From the NCBI GenBank assembly GCA_018223185.1, contig JAAEYW010000004.1, forward strand, positions 1 through 64,000: a stretch of DNA of 64,000 bases, written 5' to 3'. The translations under genes were made by a program, and so were the position numbers. Within the stretch, counting starts at the first letter, position 1; each line of letters begins with the position of its first letter. Shown here piece after piece: positions 40,401-49,075 of this stretch. Under the pieces are notes generated by a model, which had not been told where the DNA came from, made no database searches, and saw only the letters and a list, made by a program, of their open reading frames with translations. The stretch comes from Oceanospirillales bacterium (lineage in GTDB: Bacteria; Pseudomonadota; Gammaproteobacteria; Pseudomonadales; Balneatricaceae).

Positions 40401-40966
40401 GACATCGCCCAGCCATACAGACCATAATCCAGCATCTCCTGAATCCCCGATGGATAGAGCACCGGAATCATCGCATCCATAAAGGCGTAGTCGCTCTGAT
40501 GGGGCAGGGTGGAGGACTTGCTGGCATGATCGTCACCGGCAATCGCTAGTACCCCGCCATATTCAGAGGTGCCAAAGGCGTTGGCATGTTTCAGCACATC
40601 GCCAGTACGGTCGACACCCGGGCCTTTGCCATACCAGAGGCCAAAGACGCCGTCATAACGGGCGCCTTCAAACACATTAACCTGCTGGGACCCCCATACC
40701 GCGGTTGCTCCCAGATCTTCGTTGACGCCCGGTTGAAAGACGATATTGCCCTGCTTCAGATAATCACGGATCTGCCACAGCGTTTTGTCGAAGTTACCCA
40801 GCGGAGACCCCCTATAACCAGAGATAAAACCGGCAGTATTCAGCCCCGCTTTTTTGTCCCGTGCGGCTTGAAGCATTGGCAGGCGAGCCAGCGCCTGACT
40901 GCCGGTCAGGTAGACCCGGCCGGTTTGTTTTTCCCACTTATCCTGCAGTGAAACAGCATTTTTCAT
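37490..40966 (-). CDS. Fused indolepyruvate ferredoxin oxidoreductase (1158 aa)
   Basis: YRGSPLGNFD, GDDHASKSSTLPHQSDYAF, CSGCPHNTST, CEGCGDCGVQSNCLSLLP, TGVGGTGVVTVSALLGMAAH. Confidence 0.95.
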   Translation of the reverse strand: MKNAVSLQDKWEKQTGRVYLTGSQALARLPMLQAARDKKAGLNTAGFISGYRGSPLGNFDKTLWQIRDYLKQGNIVFQPGVNEDLGATAVWGSQQVNVFEGARYDGVFGLWYGKGPGVDRTGDVLKHANAFGTSEYGGVLAIAGDDHASKSSTLPHQSDYAFMDAMIPVLYPSGIQEMLDYGLYGWAMSRYSGCWVGLKALAEVMDSAISANLDHERLEISTPEGFELPADGLNARWPDKPLQQEERLHHYKIRAAQAFCRHNRLDKTVINPAQPRFGIVTTGKSYLDVLQALEDLGISHQQAADLGIRLYKVAMPWPLEPEGICEFAEGLDEILVIEEKRGLIEDQLKEQLYSWQDGHQGVRPRVVGKKDHQGNELLTSLSELTPAMIARAIAARIAPFHTSEQISNRLTFLSEKEYELAQPRALLERTPHFCSGCPHNTSTVVPEGSRALGGIGCHYMATWMDRGTDTFTQMGGEGATWIGQAPFTENNHVFQNLGDGTYFHSGLLAIRAAIASGANITYKVLYNDAVAMTGGQPIDGQLTVQQITHQLYGEGVHRIAVVSDEPDKYPSRSEFADGVTFHHRDDLQAVQIELREIPGCTAMVYDQTCAAEKRRRRKRSEMTDPQKRVVINQEICEGCGDCGVQSNCLSLLPKETDRGRKRAIDQSACNKDFSCIRGFCPSFVTVKGGKLRKPAPLGKTSQLPELPLPQLPGCATPYNILLTGVGGTGVVTVSALLGMAAHIEDKGAGVLDQIGLAQKFGAVMSHIRIAETQEQIHTVRIPAGETDLMIGFDLMVSASEEALGKLDRLRSQVVINNHETMPAAFTRNPDLQVPTAEMEQVIRDTAKPQSSFCFDATALATNLLGDGMAVNLFCIGYAWQKGLIPLEMESIGQAIELNGVAVDANKQAFLWGRRAAHNLQQVEQIITPDSDMQPVRLMPGLDEVIHREMKHLEQYQGDALAKRYQTLVNKVAEREKALGIGIPLSLAVAENYGKVLAYKDEYEVARQLTSVSFRQQLEKQFEGEFELEFNLAPPLISRINSATGRPVKRRYSEKIMPLFRLLARLRTLRGTPLDLFGYSADRRLERRLIREYEQDIQAILENLSRENLPDATELARLPSVIRGYGPVKENAYAKAQTQRQQLLERLLEPESAPSQATV

Positions 40967-41051
40967 ATTGATAGCTCCCGGTTCTGAACGGCAACAGGTA
41001 TGCGCTCCGGTTCAGAACGAATCAGACAGTAGATGAATAGAGAAAGATGAA

Positions 41052-41222
41052 TCAGGCGTCAGGAGGCGAAATATGCCGGAAACGGGCTCTCAGTCCCGGG
41101 GTTATCAGACTCTGGGTAACAGGACGTTTGAATGGAGATAAGCAGGCAGCGGGCTGAGTGCCTTTGAAGTCTGGATGGCACAGCGGTGTGCGCCACAGGA
41201 AAAAGCGGTAGGTCATGGTCAT
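41052..41222 (-). CDS. Possible 56-aa leader ORF upstream of the indolepyruvate oxidoreductase gene
   Basis: AAGGTGAAAGGTA upstream of ATG; MTMTYRFFLWRTPLCHPDFKGTQPAACLSPFKRPVTQSLITPGLRARFRHISPPDA. Short ORF without homology. Confidence 0.25.
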   Translation of the reverse strand: MTMTYRFFLWRTPLCHPDFKGTQPAACLSPFKRPVTQSLITPGLRARFRHISPPDA

Positions 41223-41725
41223 TACCTTTCACCTTAGCCGGATCACAGCCAGGTCTGAATATTGTTGTTATTGTTCCGGCGGATAGGCCGGATTATTTCT
41301 TTCAGCGACACCTTTTTGGGGTGCACTGGCGATAAACATTAGTCGCGGTGATAAGGCAAGTCAACCAAGAAAACGAGTATGGATAAGGAAGATATGGATA
41401 TTATCTGTGGTGATTTTTTATAAATGCAGAGGATTTCTCTATCCGTCTTTTGTAGGTAAATACCCGTATTTCTTTTGAATTCAACAGAGATGCATTATCA
41501 GCGGCAGATTGAATAGTCAGCAATTTCTACTGAAGATTTTTTGATTTCAGAGGATATTCATTTTTCTCTGTTCCCACGTACATCAGCAGCTCTGCAGGGG
41601 AATCTGGTGAGCGTAATAGCGTTATTTTTCATGAAAAATCAGCGCTCCAATTAAAGTTATTTGATTTATTTAGCTAAACCATTTGCCAAGAGTCGATCTC
41701 GTATGTAGTATACGCCCCACGTTGA

Positions 41726-41802
<77 letters not shown>

Positions 41803-41815
41803 CAACGGAAAAACA

Positions 41816-41846
41816 AGACTAGCCGCCAGGTTGGTCTTTTTTTTTG
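41816..41846 (+). terminator. Rho-independent terminator after tRNA-fMet
   Basis: AGACTAGCC-gcca-GGTTGGTCT followed by T9. Confidence 0.85.
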
Positions 41847-41847
41847 C

Positions 41848-42136
41848 CTGAAATTCAGTTTGTAGATTGGTATAGAAAGCGTCGGGCCCGGCTCTTTATA
41901 AGGGCAGGAAGGTCGTTGGTTGAGATCTGGCCCCCGCTGACACAGCGGAGAACAAGACTAGCCGCCAGGTTGGTCTTTTTTTTTTTGCCTGAAATTCAGT
42001 TTGTAGATTGGTATAGAAAGCGTCGGGCTCGGCTCTTTATAAGGGCAGGAAGGTTATCAGTTTAGATCTGTCCTCTGCTACCAACGTAATAATTAAAGGT
42101 GTGTCGTAATGACATGCTTTTTTGTGCCTGAAATTC
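41848..42136 (+). repeat. Tandem ~140-bp duplications of spacer, decayed tRNA-fMet 3' half and terminator
   Basis: GCCTGAAATTCAGTTTGTAGATTGGTATAGAAAGCGTCGGGC…GGCAGGAAGG…GATCTG… occurs twice; AACAAGACTAGCCGCCAGGTTGGTCTTTT recurs at about 41812 and 41951. Confidence 0.9.
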
Positions 42137-42295
42137 GAATGAGTCTGCAAAGCTCAAAACATTGCGGTCATTCTTAAAGCCTGCGAGATAGCCGATTAAT
42201 ACGCCATGAATTGAGAGCTGTAATACATTCATTTCATCGCCCACTTCATTGCTGGTATCTGAGCTCATTCGTTTTCTCCCTGCAATCTTTGCCAT
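42110..42295 (-). pseudogene. Truncated HipA N-terminal fragment
   Basis: MNVLQLSIHGVLIGYLAGFKNDRNVLSFADSF resembles the HipA_N domain start; homology ends at the repeat junction; abuts a HipB-like gene. Confidence 0.65.
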
Positions 42296-42298
42296 GGA

Positions 42299-42598
42299 TC
42301 ATCGGTCAATGGTGTCCGTTTTTTTTGCTGACTGTTTTGGTTCAGTTGGTACCCCGGTTGATGACAAGTTATCGTCGGCCAGTACTGCCAGCACAGCATT
42401 CAGCTTTTCCTCTGGTAACAGCAGCAATTCACTTTTAAGTCCCTTGGCGATAAGCTCAAGGGTATCCAGGCGTGGATTGTCTTTTGACTCCAGCCGCTGA
42501 TATTGCTGATGCGATATGCCAACGCGAAGAATCATATCGTGCTGCTTGAGTTTTAGTGCGATACGGTGTTTTTTGATCTGTTCGAGTAATGAACTCAT
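42299..42598 (-). CDS. XRE/HipB-like helix-turn-helix regulator
   Basis: LLEQIKKHRIALKLKQHDMILRVGISHQQYQRLESKDNPRLDTLELIAKGLKSELLLLP. Confidence 0.85.
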   Translation of the reverse strand: MSSLLEQIKKHRIALKLKQHDMILRVGISHQQYQRLESKDNPRLDTLELIAKGLKSELLLLPEEKLNAVLAVLADDNLSSTGVPTEPKQSAKKTDTIDR

Positions 42599-42705
42599 AA
42601 TAGAACGTATATGTTGCATTTTATCAATGAGTCTATGTATGAAAAGTGGCCTATGCTAATGAAAGACGGCCTTAACTCTTTTGCAAAACTCAACCAGCTT
42701 ACTGA

Positions 42706-43911
42706 TTACATCAGAAGGCTGGTGGCGAGGAACAGCATCAGGCCCATACCGAGAATATCGGTAAAGGTGGTCAGGAAGATGCTGCTGGCCATCGCCGGGT
42801 CGGCACCAAATTTTCGCAGGGTGAGGGGGACCAGTACACCGAATATGCCGCTCCCCATGCAGGCACCTATCATGGCAATCAGAATAACCAGTGCCAGTGT
42901 TGCCGGATCGCCTGCGCCACTGATGCCTGCGTAAAGCCACATAGCCAGTGCGGCGACCAGGCCAACAAAGAAACCGTTCATGGCACCGAGAATGACCTCT
43001 TTGCGCAATAGCTGAGTGACGGGAAAGTCCTTGAGTTCTCCCAGCGTCATGCTGCGCAGTGTGATGGCCAGAGCCTGACAGCCGGTGTTACCGCTTTGTC
43101 CGGCGAGAACCGGTAAAAAAATCGCCAGTACAACAATCCGGGCGATCGTGTCTTCAAACATACCTACAACAAAGGCTGCAGCGAAAGCCGTAAGCAGATT
43201 GACCTGCAACCAGGGGTGTCGCATACGAAATGCCTGCAGGATGGGGGTTGAGATACGCTCTTCTTTATCCACACCGACCATTGACCCGGCTTGTGCACTG
43301 ATCTCGGTGGCGACATATTCAAATAACCGCCAGCCATACACCAGTCCCAGCAACGTTCCTGCATCATCAGTCACCGGATAGAGACGGTGACGCTTTTCCA
43401 GCGCAGCGTTAACCGCTTCAGGCATCGCTACGTCAGGGGTGAATGCAAAGGGGGTCTGCGTCATGATCTCTTCAAGAGTCTGCCCAGGTCTTGCCAGCAG
43501 CAGGTCGCGCATAGCCAGCACCCCCAGCAATTTATCCGCGTCATCTGTAACATAGATATAGGTAATGGTAATCAATGGGTCGGTTCTGACAATGTAATCC
43601 AGAGCTCTGGCGACAGTATCCTTGGGCGATAATATGCCGAAAGCTTCGATCATCAGCTGGGCAATTGTTCCATCGAGGCCTTCTAGCGGATGTGGTGTAC
43701 CACTATTCTCATTGTGGCGTCCCGCTTCAGATGCCAGATGGGATGCTATTTTCAGCGCTACATCCCCAGGCAGGTTGCTGAGTGCGTTTTCAATATTCTC
43801 GGGTGTTTTCTGTGCCAGAAGGGCCGCAGCAATCGCCGGGTCCATATCTGCTAAAGTTATTGCACTGGCGTCAGTTGCACCGTTGTCTATATTCATATCA
43901 GAAATTCTCAT
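42706..43911 (-). CDS. mgtE: MgtE-type magnesium transporter (CBS domains)
   Basis: CBS region (YIYVTDDADKLLGVLAMRDLLLA…) and C-terminal TM region with VLAGQSGNTGCQALAITLRSM, MGLMLFLATSLLM. Confidence 0.9.
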   Translation of the reverse strand: MRISDMNIDNGATDASAITLADMDPAIAAALLAQKTPENIENALSNLPGDVALKIASHLASEAGRHNENSGTPHPLEGLDGTIAQLMIEAFGILSPKDTVARALDYIVRTDPLITITYIYVTDDADKLLGVLAMRDLLLARPGQTLEEIMTQTPFAFTPDVAMPEAVNAALEKRHRLYPVTDDAGTLLGLVYGWRLFEYVATEISAQAGSMVGVDKEERISTPILQAFRMRHPWLQVNLLTAFAAAFVVGMFEDTIARIVVLAIFLPVLAGQSGNTGCQALAITLRSMTLGELKDFPVTQLLRKEVILGAMNGFFVGLVAALAMWLYAGISGAGDPATLALVILIAMIGACMGSGIFGVLVPLTLRKFGADPAMASSIFLTTFTDILGMGLMLFLATSLLM

Positions 43912-44058
43912 TACAGATCGCCAGAGGTTTATACGTAAACAGATAAACAATAGCCCAGTTACGAGGCATGCGCTACAGGTGTTATTTTATAAATTCCTTA
44001 AAATTCAATGTCTTCAGTGCGTTGGTGTGATTTTTGGCGTAATAATAGTTGCAATTTA

Positions 44059-44072
44059 GTTAATATGTTAAC
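44059..44072. promoter_or_regulatory. Palindromic operator-like site upstream of hpaD
   Basis: GTTAATATGTTAAC; similar sites upstream of dctP (47815-47854). Confidence 0.4.
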
Positions 44073-44213
44073 AAAATGTACAGATTGAACTGATCACAGT
44101 CCGTGTGCATACGCACGCTGTTTAGCGTGCAGGGCGAGGTCTGTCTGAACTGATTTTCTGGTCTGACACATTCAGCACCCGTCTGTAGATAATAGAATTA
44201 AGAGGAAACTGAA

Positions 44214-45140
44214 ATGGGTAAACTGGCACTTGTCGCGAAAATTACGCATGTCCCAAGTATGTATCTGTCTGAGCTTGATGGGCCACAAAAAGGCTCCCGT
44301 CAGGCGGCAATTGACGGGCATGTTGAAATTGGCAGGCGCTGCCGGGAACTGGGTGTTGATACGATTGTTGTGTTTGATACTCACTGGCTGGTGAATGCCG
44401 GTTATCACGTTAATTGTGGAGCCCATTTCAAAGGAAACTATACCAGTAATGAACTGCCTCATTTTATCTCCAATATGGAGTTTGAAATGAATGGTAATCC
44501 GGAACTGGGTAAGATTCTGGCTGCAGAGTGTAATAAACAGGGAGTAGAAACCCTGGCGCATGATAAGACTACGCTGGATCCGGAGTACGGAACGCTGGTG
44601 CCTATGCGTTATATGAATGAGGACCAGCATTTCAAGGTTATTTCTGTTTCTGCCATGTGTACCGTGCACTATCTGAATGACTCAGCACGTCTTGGCTGGG
44701 CGATGCGTGAAGCGATTGAAAAGCACTATGATGGTACGGTGGCGTTGTTTGCCAGCGGCTCGCTGTCGCATCGTTTTGCCCAGAATGGTCAGGCACCTGA
44801 GTTTGCCAATAAGGTCTGGAGCCCATTCCTGGAAACCCTTGATCATGAAGTGGTCGAGATGTGGAAGCGTGGCGACTGGAAAACCTTCTGCGAGATGCTG
44901 CCTGAATATGCGGCCAAAGGTCATGGTGAAGGGTTTATGCATGATACCGCGATGATGCTGGGGGCACTGGGATGGACTGACTATGAAGGGCAGGCTGAAA
45001 TTCTGACTCCATACTTCGGCAGTTCCGGTACCGGGCAGATTAACTGTGTATTCCCTGTGACTGAGCAGGATGGTTCCGCTGTTCCGGGCCCTCAGGCTTC
45101 CGTTACAGCGAATTTTGAACCAGGTTCCAGTCGTCTGTAA
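44214..45140 (+). CDS. hpaD: 3,4-dihydroxyphenylacetate 2,3-dioxygenase
   Basis: MGKLALVAKITHVPSMYLSEL…QAAIDGH, VVFDTHWLVNAGYH, YTSNELPHFI, LVPMRYMNEDQHFKVIS, ASGSLSHRF, SSGTGQ. Confidence 0.93.
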   Translation: MGKLALVAKITHVPSMYLSELDGPQKGSRQAAIDGHVEIGRRCRELGVDTIVVFDTHWLVNAGYHVNCGAHFKGNYTSNELPHFISNMEFEMNGNPELGKILAAECNKQGVETLAHDKTTLDPEYGTLVPMRYMNEDQHFKVISVSAMCTVHYLNDSARLGWAMREAIEKHYDGTVALFASGSLSHRFAQNGQAPEFANKVWSPFLETLDHEVVEMWKRGDWKTFCEMLPEYAAKGHGEGFMHDTAMMLGALGWTDYEGQAEILTPYFGSSGTGQINCVFPVTEQDGSAVPGPQASVTANFEPGSSRL

Positions 45141-45309
45141 GATTAAATGCTCTTATCGGGAGGGAAGCCGGACAGGCTTCCCATACCCTGCAGTCAGCCC
45201 TCTTTCTTCTTTATCTCTTCCTGAAATTCCTCTTTATAACTCCCTCGCTGAATTGTTTTTTAACTCTTTGTAATATTTACGAAATTTATTCTGAGTAGAA
45301 TTCCCTGTT

Positions 45310-47109
45310 GTGTTGCTGGATTTCTGTCGGAGTTATGTCGTGAAAACTACCTTGTTTGACCTTATTTGGAAACTGAAGCGTGCCCTGGAAAAAGAGGGTC
45401 ATGCTCCAATTGACCTGCACAGGTTTACCGATGATGGTGAATATCGCCGTAAAATTCTGTTGAATGTGGACAGCAGTCAGTTTCAGTTCAGTGCCGGAAT
45501 CCGCGTGATTTATAAAGACCTTCTGAAGGATGAAGCGCTGGATCTGACTAAAGAGATCGATCTTCAAGAGGCCGAGGCGAATAATCCGGATAACTTCATT
45601 GAAACAGGTAGTGACAGACCGTCGGTAACAGGGGCTCGTACAGGATCTGAGCCCAAAGCGTCCAATCGGGTTGTTCAGGGACTGTTGGCAGTGGTTTTAC
45701 TGGTTGCGCTGGTGTTTGGATTTAAACTACTTCAGGAGCCTGAGGGCGAAACGGCAGCGGTTCAGGCCGTGGTTGAAACGACCGTAAGTCCGGCACCGGC
45801 AGTGGAGTCTGCGATATTAAAAGAGAAAAGACTGTTTCGATTGCACGGCTCAAATACCATCGGTGAGACTCTGGCACCTGAGCTTTTGAAAGCGTTTCTG
45901 TTGAGTCAGGGGGCAGAGGATATTCAGCTGCGTACCACCGCGGTGGAGGTGGAGAATAATCTTTTGTTCCGTATGCCGGGGGATAACTTTATATCGCGGA
46001 TTGAGATGCAGGCGCATGGCTCAAGCACCGGTTTTAAGTCGTTGGATCAGGGCGTTACCGATCTGGCTATGGCTTCACGGCGGATCAGGGAAGCAGAGAA
46101 TGACAAACTATCTTCACGTTATGGGGATCTCCGTTCCAAAGGAACCGAGCATATTATCGGTATGGATGGTCTGGCGGTTATCGTTAACCCTGCCAATCCG
46201 GTCAGTGATCTGAGTACTGCTCAACTGGCGATGCTGTTTTCCGGCTCGGTTGATAACTGGTCGGCGTTTGGAGGGCCTGATCTGCCGGTGAAGGTGTATG
46301 CCCGGGATGCCAATTCGGGTACCTGGGATTCCTTTAAATCGATGGTGCTGAAAAAACATGATAAAAAACTATCACCGAAAGCCGAACGTATTGAGTCCAG
46401 TATCGAACTTTCTGATCAGGTGAGCAAAGAGAAGGGGGCTATCGGTTTTATCGGGCTTCCCTATATTCTGCGGGCAAAGGCGCTGGCGATCTCTGATGAA
46501 GAGAACGCTCAGCCCATCTATCCAACGTCGTTTACCATCTCTACCGAGGACTATCCTCTGGTGCGCCGGCTGTATATGTACGAGCCTGCAACGGTGGGCA
46601 CGGGGTCAGTGATTGATCAGTTTATCCGCTTCGTTTTGTCAGAAAAGGGACAGGATGTTGTAAAAGAGGCCGGATTCATCTCACAGAATGTTTATAAAAC
46701 CCGGCCTGTGCTGAGCAATCAGCTACCGTCGGCATATATGCAACTGACTAAGAATGCAGAACGTCTCTCTCTTAATTTCCGCTTTCATAGTGGCACCATC
46801 ATGCTCGATAACAAGGCCCAGCGAGATCTTGACCGGGTGGTGAAATATTTTGAAGAGCACCCGGGGCAGTCTGCTATTCTGGTAGGGTTCTCAGATAGTA
46901 TCGGTGAGCCTGCCGCCAATCAGCAGATCTCACGACAGCGTGCGCAGACGGTGGAACAGGCGCTGCTTGCACGGGGCATCAATGTGCAGGTTGTAGAAGG
47001 AATGGGCGAAGCCGTTCCCATTGCATCGAATATAACCGGTGCCGGCCGTCAGCGTAACCGCCGGGTAGAGATCTGGGTGCGTAGTCCGGATTCGGTTGCC
47101 GGGTATTAA
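45310..47109 (+). CDS. Membrane-anchored PstS-like substrate-binding domain fused to an OmpA/MotB peptidoglycan-binding domain
   Basis: N-terminal ~110 aa soluble segment, TM (VVQGLLAVVLLVALVFGFKLL), PBP region (LHGSNTIGETLAPELL…SGTWDSFKSMVL…), C-terminal OmpA (ILVGFSDSIGEPAANQQISRQRAQTVEQALLARGI…GRQRNRRVEIWVR). Start could be 45340 (GTG). Confidence 0.85.
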   Translation: MLLDFCRSYVVKTTLFDLIWKLKRALEKEGHAPIDLHRFTDDGEYRRKILLNVDSSQFQFSAGIRVIYKDLLKDEALDLTKEIDLQEAEANNPDNFIETGSDRPSVTGARTGSEPKASNRVVQGLLAVVLLVALVFGFKLLQEPEGETAAVQAVVETTVSPAPAVESAILKEKRLFRLHGSNTIGETLAPELLKAFLLSQGAEDIQLRTTAVEVENNLLFRMPGDNFISRIEMQAHGSSTGFKSLDQGVTDLAMASRRIREAENDKLSSRYGDLRSKGTEHIIGMDGLAVIVNPANPVSDLSTAQLAMLFSGSVDNWSAFGGPDLPVKVYARDANSGTWDSFKSMVLKKHDKKLSPKAERIESSIELSDQVSKEKGAIGFIGLPYILRAKALAISDEENAQPIYPTSFTISTEDYPLVRRLYMYEPATVGTGSVIDQFIRFVLSEKGQDVVKEAGFISQNVYKTRPVLSNQLPSAYMQLTKNAERLSLNFRFHSGTIMLDNKAQRDLDRVVKYFEEHPGQSAILVGFSDSIGEPAANQQISRQRAQTVEQALLARGINVQVVEGMGEAVPIASNITGAGRQRNRRVEIWVRSPDSVAGY

Positions 47110-47126
47110 TTCAGTCTGATGATGGT

Positions 47127-47167
47127 GCAGCCCGGTGGACAAGGCGCTCTGCCGGGCTGCCGTTTCT
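47127..47167 (+). terminator. Terminator after the PBP-OmpA gene
   Basis: GCAGCCCGG…CCGGGCTGC then GTTTCTT. Confidence 0.6.
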
Positions 47168-47213
47168 TACAGGAGTATTGAGAGTTCTTTTGAAGTCGTC
47201 TTGATGTGGTTTT

Positions 47214-47675
47214 CTACAGTACCTCGTAGCAATGCATCTCTACCAGGTCCGGTCTGCGTATTCCTGTACCGATAAACATGCGCTCTGTTATCCATCTCAT
47301 TGATGGAGCATCCGTCTCAAATTTTGGACAGCAGCGGAAATATATCTCAGAAGGGTCAACAGGTTCTCCTTTGATAAGGCGTTCGGTAATGTCCGGCTCA
47401 GCGACCCGAATGGCCCGGTTGTGGACGTAGATCAGTTCACCACTGTCCATCTCTAATACATAGTGTGCATCCAGGTCAGCCATACGGGGTGTGAGGATCA
47501 GCTGATAATCAGCCCCCCCGGATAAAACCTTTCCACTCCAGCCATTGCCTTCTACAGAACCACCAATAATTGGAATGACTCTTCGTTGCCCGTGTTGTGC
47601 ATGGCCAATTTCCTGAGGAGGATCGACTTTTACCCTTAGTTCAGCAAAGTGTTTAAGCTCTGGTGCGGTCGTCAT
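47214..47675 (-). CDS. DUF3237 family protein
   Basis: ELKHFAELRVKVDPPQEIGHAQHGQRRVIPIIGGSVEGNGWSGKVLSGGADYQLI. Confidence 0.85.
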   Translation of the reverse strand: MTTAPELKHFAELRVKVDPPQEIGHAQHGQRRVIPIIGGSVEGNGWSGKVLSGGADYQLILTPRMADLDAHYVLEMDSGELIYVHNRAIRVAEPDITERLIKGEPVDPSEIYFRCCPKFETDAPSMRWITERMFIGTGIRRPDLVEMHCYEVL

Positions 47676-47814
47676 TATTGTTTTTCCTCTGCTTTTTTGA
47701 TGATCGTTGTGTCTGATCTGTACAGGTTTAATGAAGTAAATGTCGGCACTTCAGCCTCACGGAAAAATATTGAGGATTGGCATATTTCTTTATGTTCTTA
47801 TATAGAGTCTTTTT

Positions 47815-47854
47815 GTTAATATGATAACTAATATTTATTGTTTAGTATGTCAAC
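47815..47854. promoter_or_regulatory. Two operator-like palindromes in the DUF3237/dctP divergent region
   Basis: GTTAATATGATAAC (47815-47828) and GTTTAGTATGTCAAC (47840-47854). Confidence 0.4.
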
Positions 47855-47971
47855 AATAAGTGGTTTTATCAATATGTGTATAGCAGGAGGACGGCATTGC
47901 CGGGGAGTGTACTCCGGTGTCATCTGAACCAGAGTTTGTTTGTTCAATGTGCAGCTAATCAGGAAAAAGAG

Positions 47972-48985
47972 ATGAAAAAAATAACAAAATTCTTAGCTAC
48001 TGCGAGTGTGTGTGCCGGGATGTTTGTGTCACTCAGTGCATCCGCTGTTACCACGCTTAAGGTGGGAACCTGGCTTCCGCCTACGGCACCACAAAACGCT
48101 ATTGTCTGGCCCACCTGGGCTAAGTGGGTTGAAGACGCGACTGAAGGCCGGGTGAAAGTACAGCTTGAATATGGTCTGGGACATCCGAAGTCGATGTTTG
48201 ATCTGGTGGAAGATCAGGTTATCGACGCCAGTTTTACGGTAAACGGCTATGTACCCGGGAGATTCTCCCTGGGTAGCATTGCTGAACTTCCAGGCGAAAG
48301 CTCTGATGCAGAGAAAGCATCTGTTGCACTCTGGAAAGTGCAGGAGAAGTACTTTAACCAGGCAGATGAATATGATGGTCTGAAGTTGCTGGGCTTGTTT
48401 GTTCACGGACCAGGGCAGTTGCATACAACCTTCCCGGTTAACTCGCTGGCTGACCTGAAAGACAAGAAGATCCGCATTGGTGGTGGTGTTGCCAGTGAAG
48501 TGGCTAAGCGTCTTGAGGTTACTGAGGTGGCGGCACCGGCACCAAAAATCTATGAGATGATGCAGCAGGGAGTGGTTGAAGGGGTTTTTCTCCCGGCGCT
48601 TGATCTGAAATATCTGAGACTGGCTGAAGTTTCTAAATACCTGACAGCCTTTCCGGATGGAATGTATACCACGACCTTCAGCTTCTTTATCAATCCTGAC
48701 TCTTTTGCTGCGCTGAGTGAAAAAGATCAGCGGGCGCTGATGAGTGTCTCTGGTGAAAAACTGTCCCGGTTAGCCGGTAAAACCTGGGGAGAGGCCGATG
48801 CCAACGGATATGCGGCCGCCAAAGAGAACGGTATTGTGATCGATCGCCTGAGTGAAACCGATCCTATGGTCGTTGAACTGAAAGCCAAAACCGCAGATAT
48901 GGCGGCTCAGTGGGTTGAAACAGCAAACGCTAAAAATGTTGATGGCACCGCTGCGCTGGAGATGTTCCGCTCACTGGCTAAGTAA
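47972..48985 (+). CDS. TRAP transporter substrate-binding protein (DctP family)
   Basis: Signal peptide, TLKVGTWLPPTAPQNAIVWPTWAKWVEDATEGRVKVQLEYG…; ATG 47972 preferred. Confidence 0.9.
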   Translation: MKKITKFLATASVCAGMFVSLSASAVTTLKVGTWLPPTAPQNAIVWPTWAKWVEDATEGRVKVQLEYGLGHPKSMFDLVEDQVIDASFTVNGYVPGRFSLGSIAELPGESSDAEKASVALWKVQEKYFNQADEYDGLKLLGLFVHGPGQLHTTFPVNSLADLKDKKIRIGGGVASEVAKRLEVTEVAAPAPKIYEMMQQGVVEGVFLPALDLKYLRLAEVSKYLTAFPDGMYTTTFSFFINPDSFAALSEKDQRALMSVSGEKLSRLAGKTWGEADANGYAAAKENGIVIDRLSETDPMVVELKAKTADMAAQWVETANAKNVDGTAALEMFRSLAK

Positions 48986-49075
48986 AGTTATATGGCGGGT
49001 GCCCTGAGGGGGATTTTTGAAGAGGGTTTGTCAGTCGGTCTCTATCTGAAACTGTCTGCCAGACCCTTTTTTACG

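Noticed and set aside
41844-42065. ORF with repeated LPEIQFVDWYRKRRARLFIRAGR
   Set aside because: The repeated protein sequence is only the translation of the tRNA/terminator DNA duplications; no coding signal beyond the open frame.
44113-44130. GCACGCT-gttt-AGCGTGC hairpin upstream of hpaD as a terminator
   Set aside because: No T-run follows and mgtE is transcribed away from it; may be a regulatory or random hairpin.
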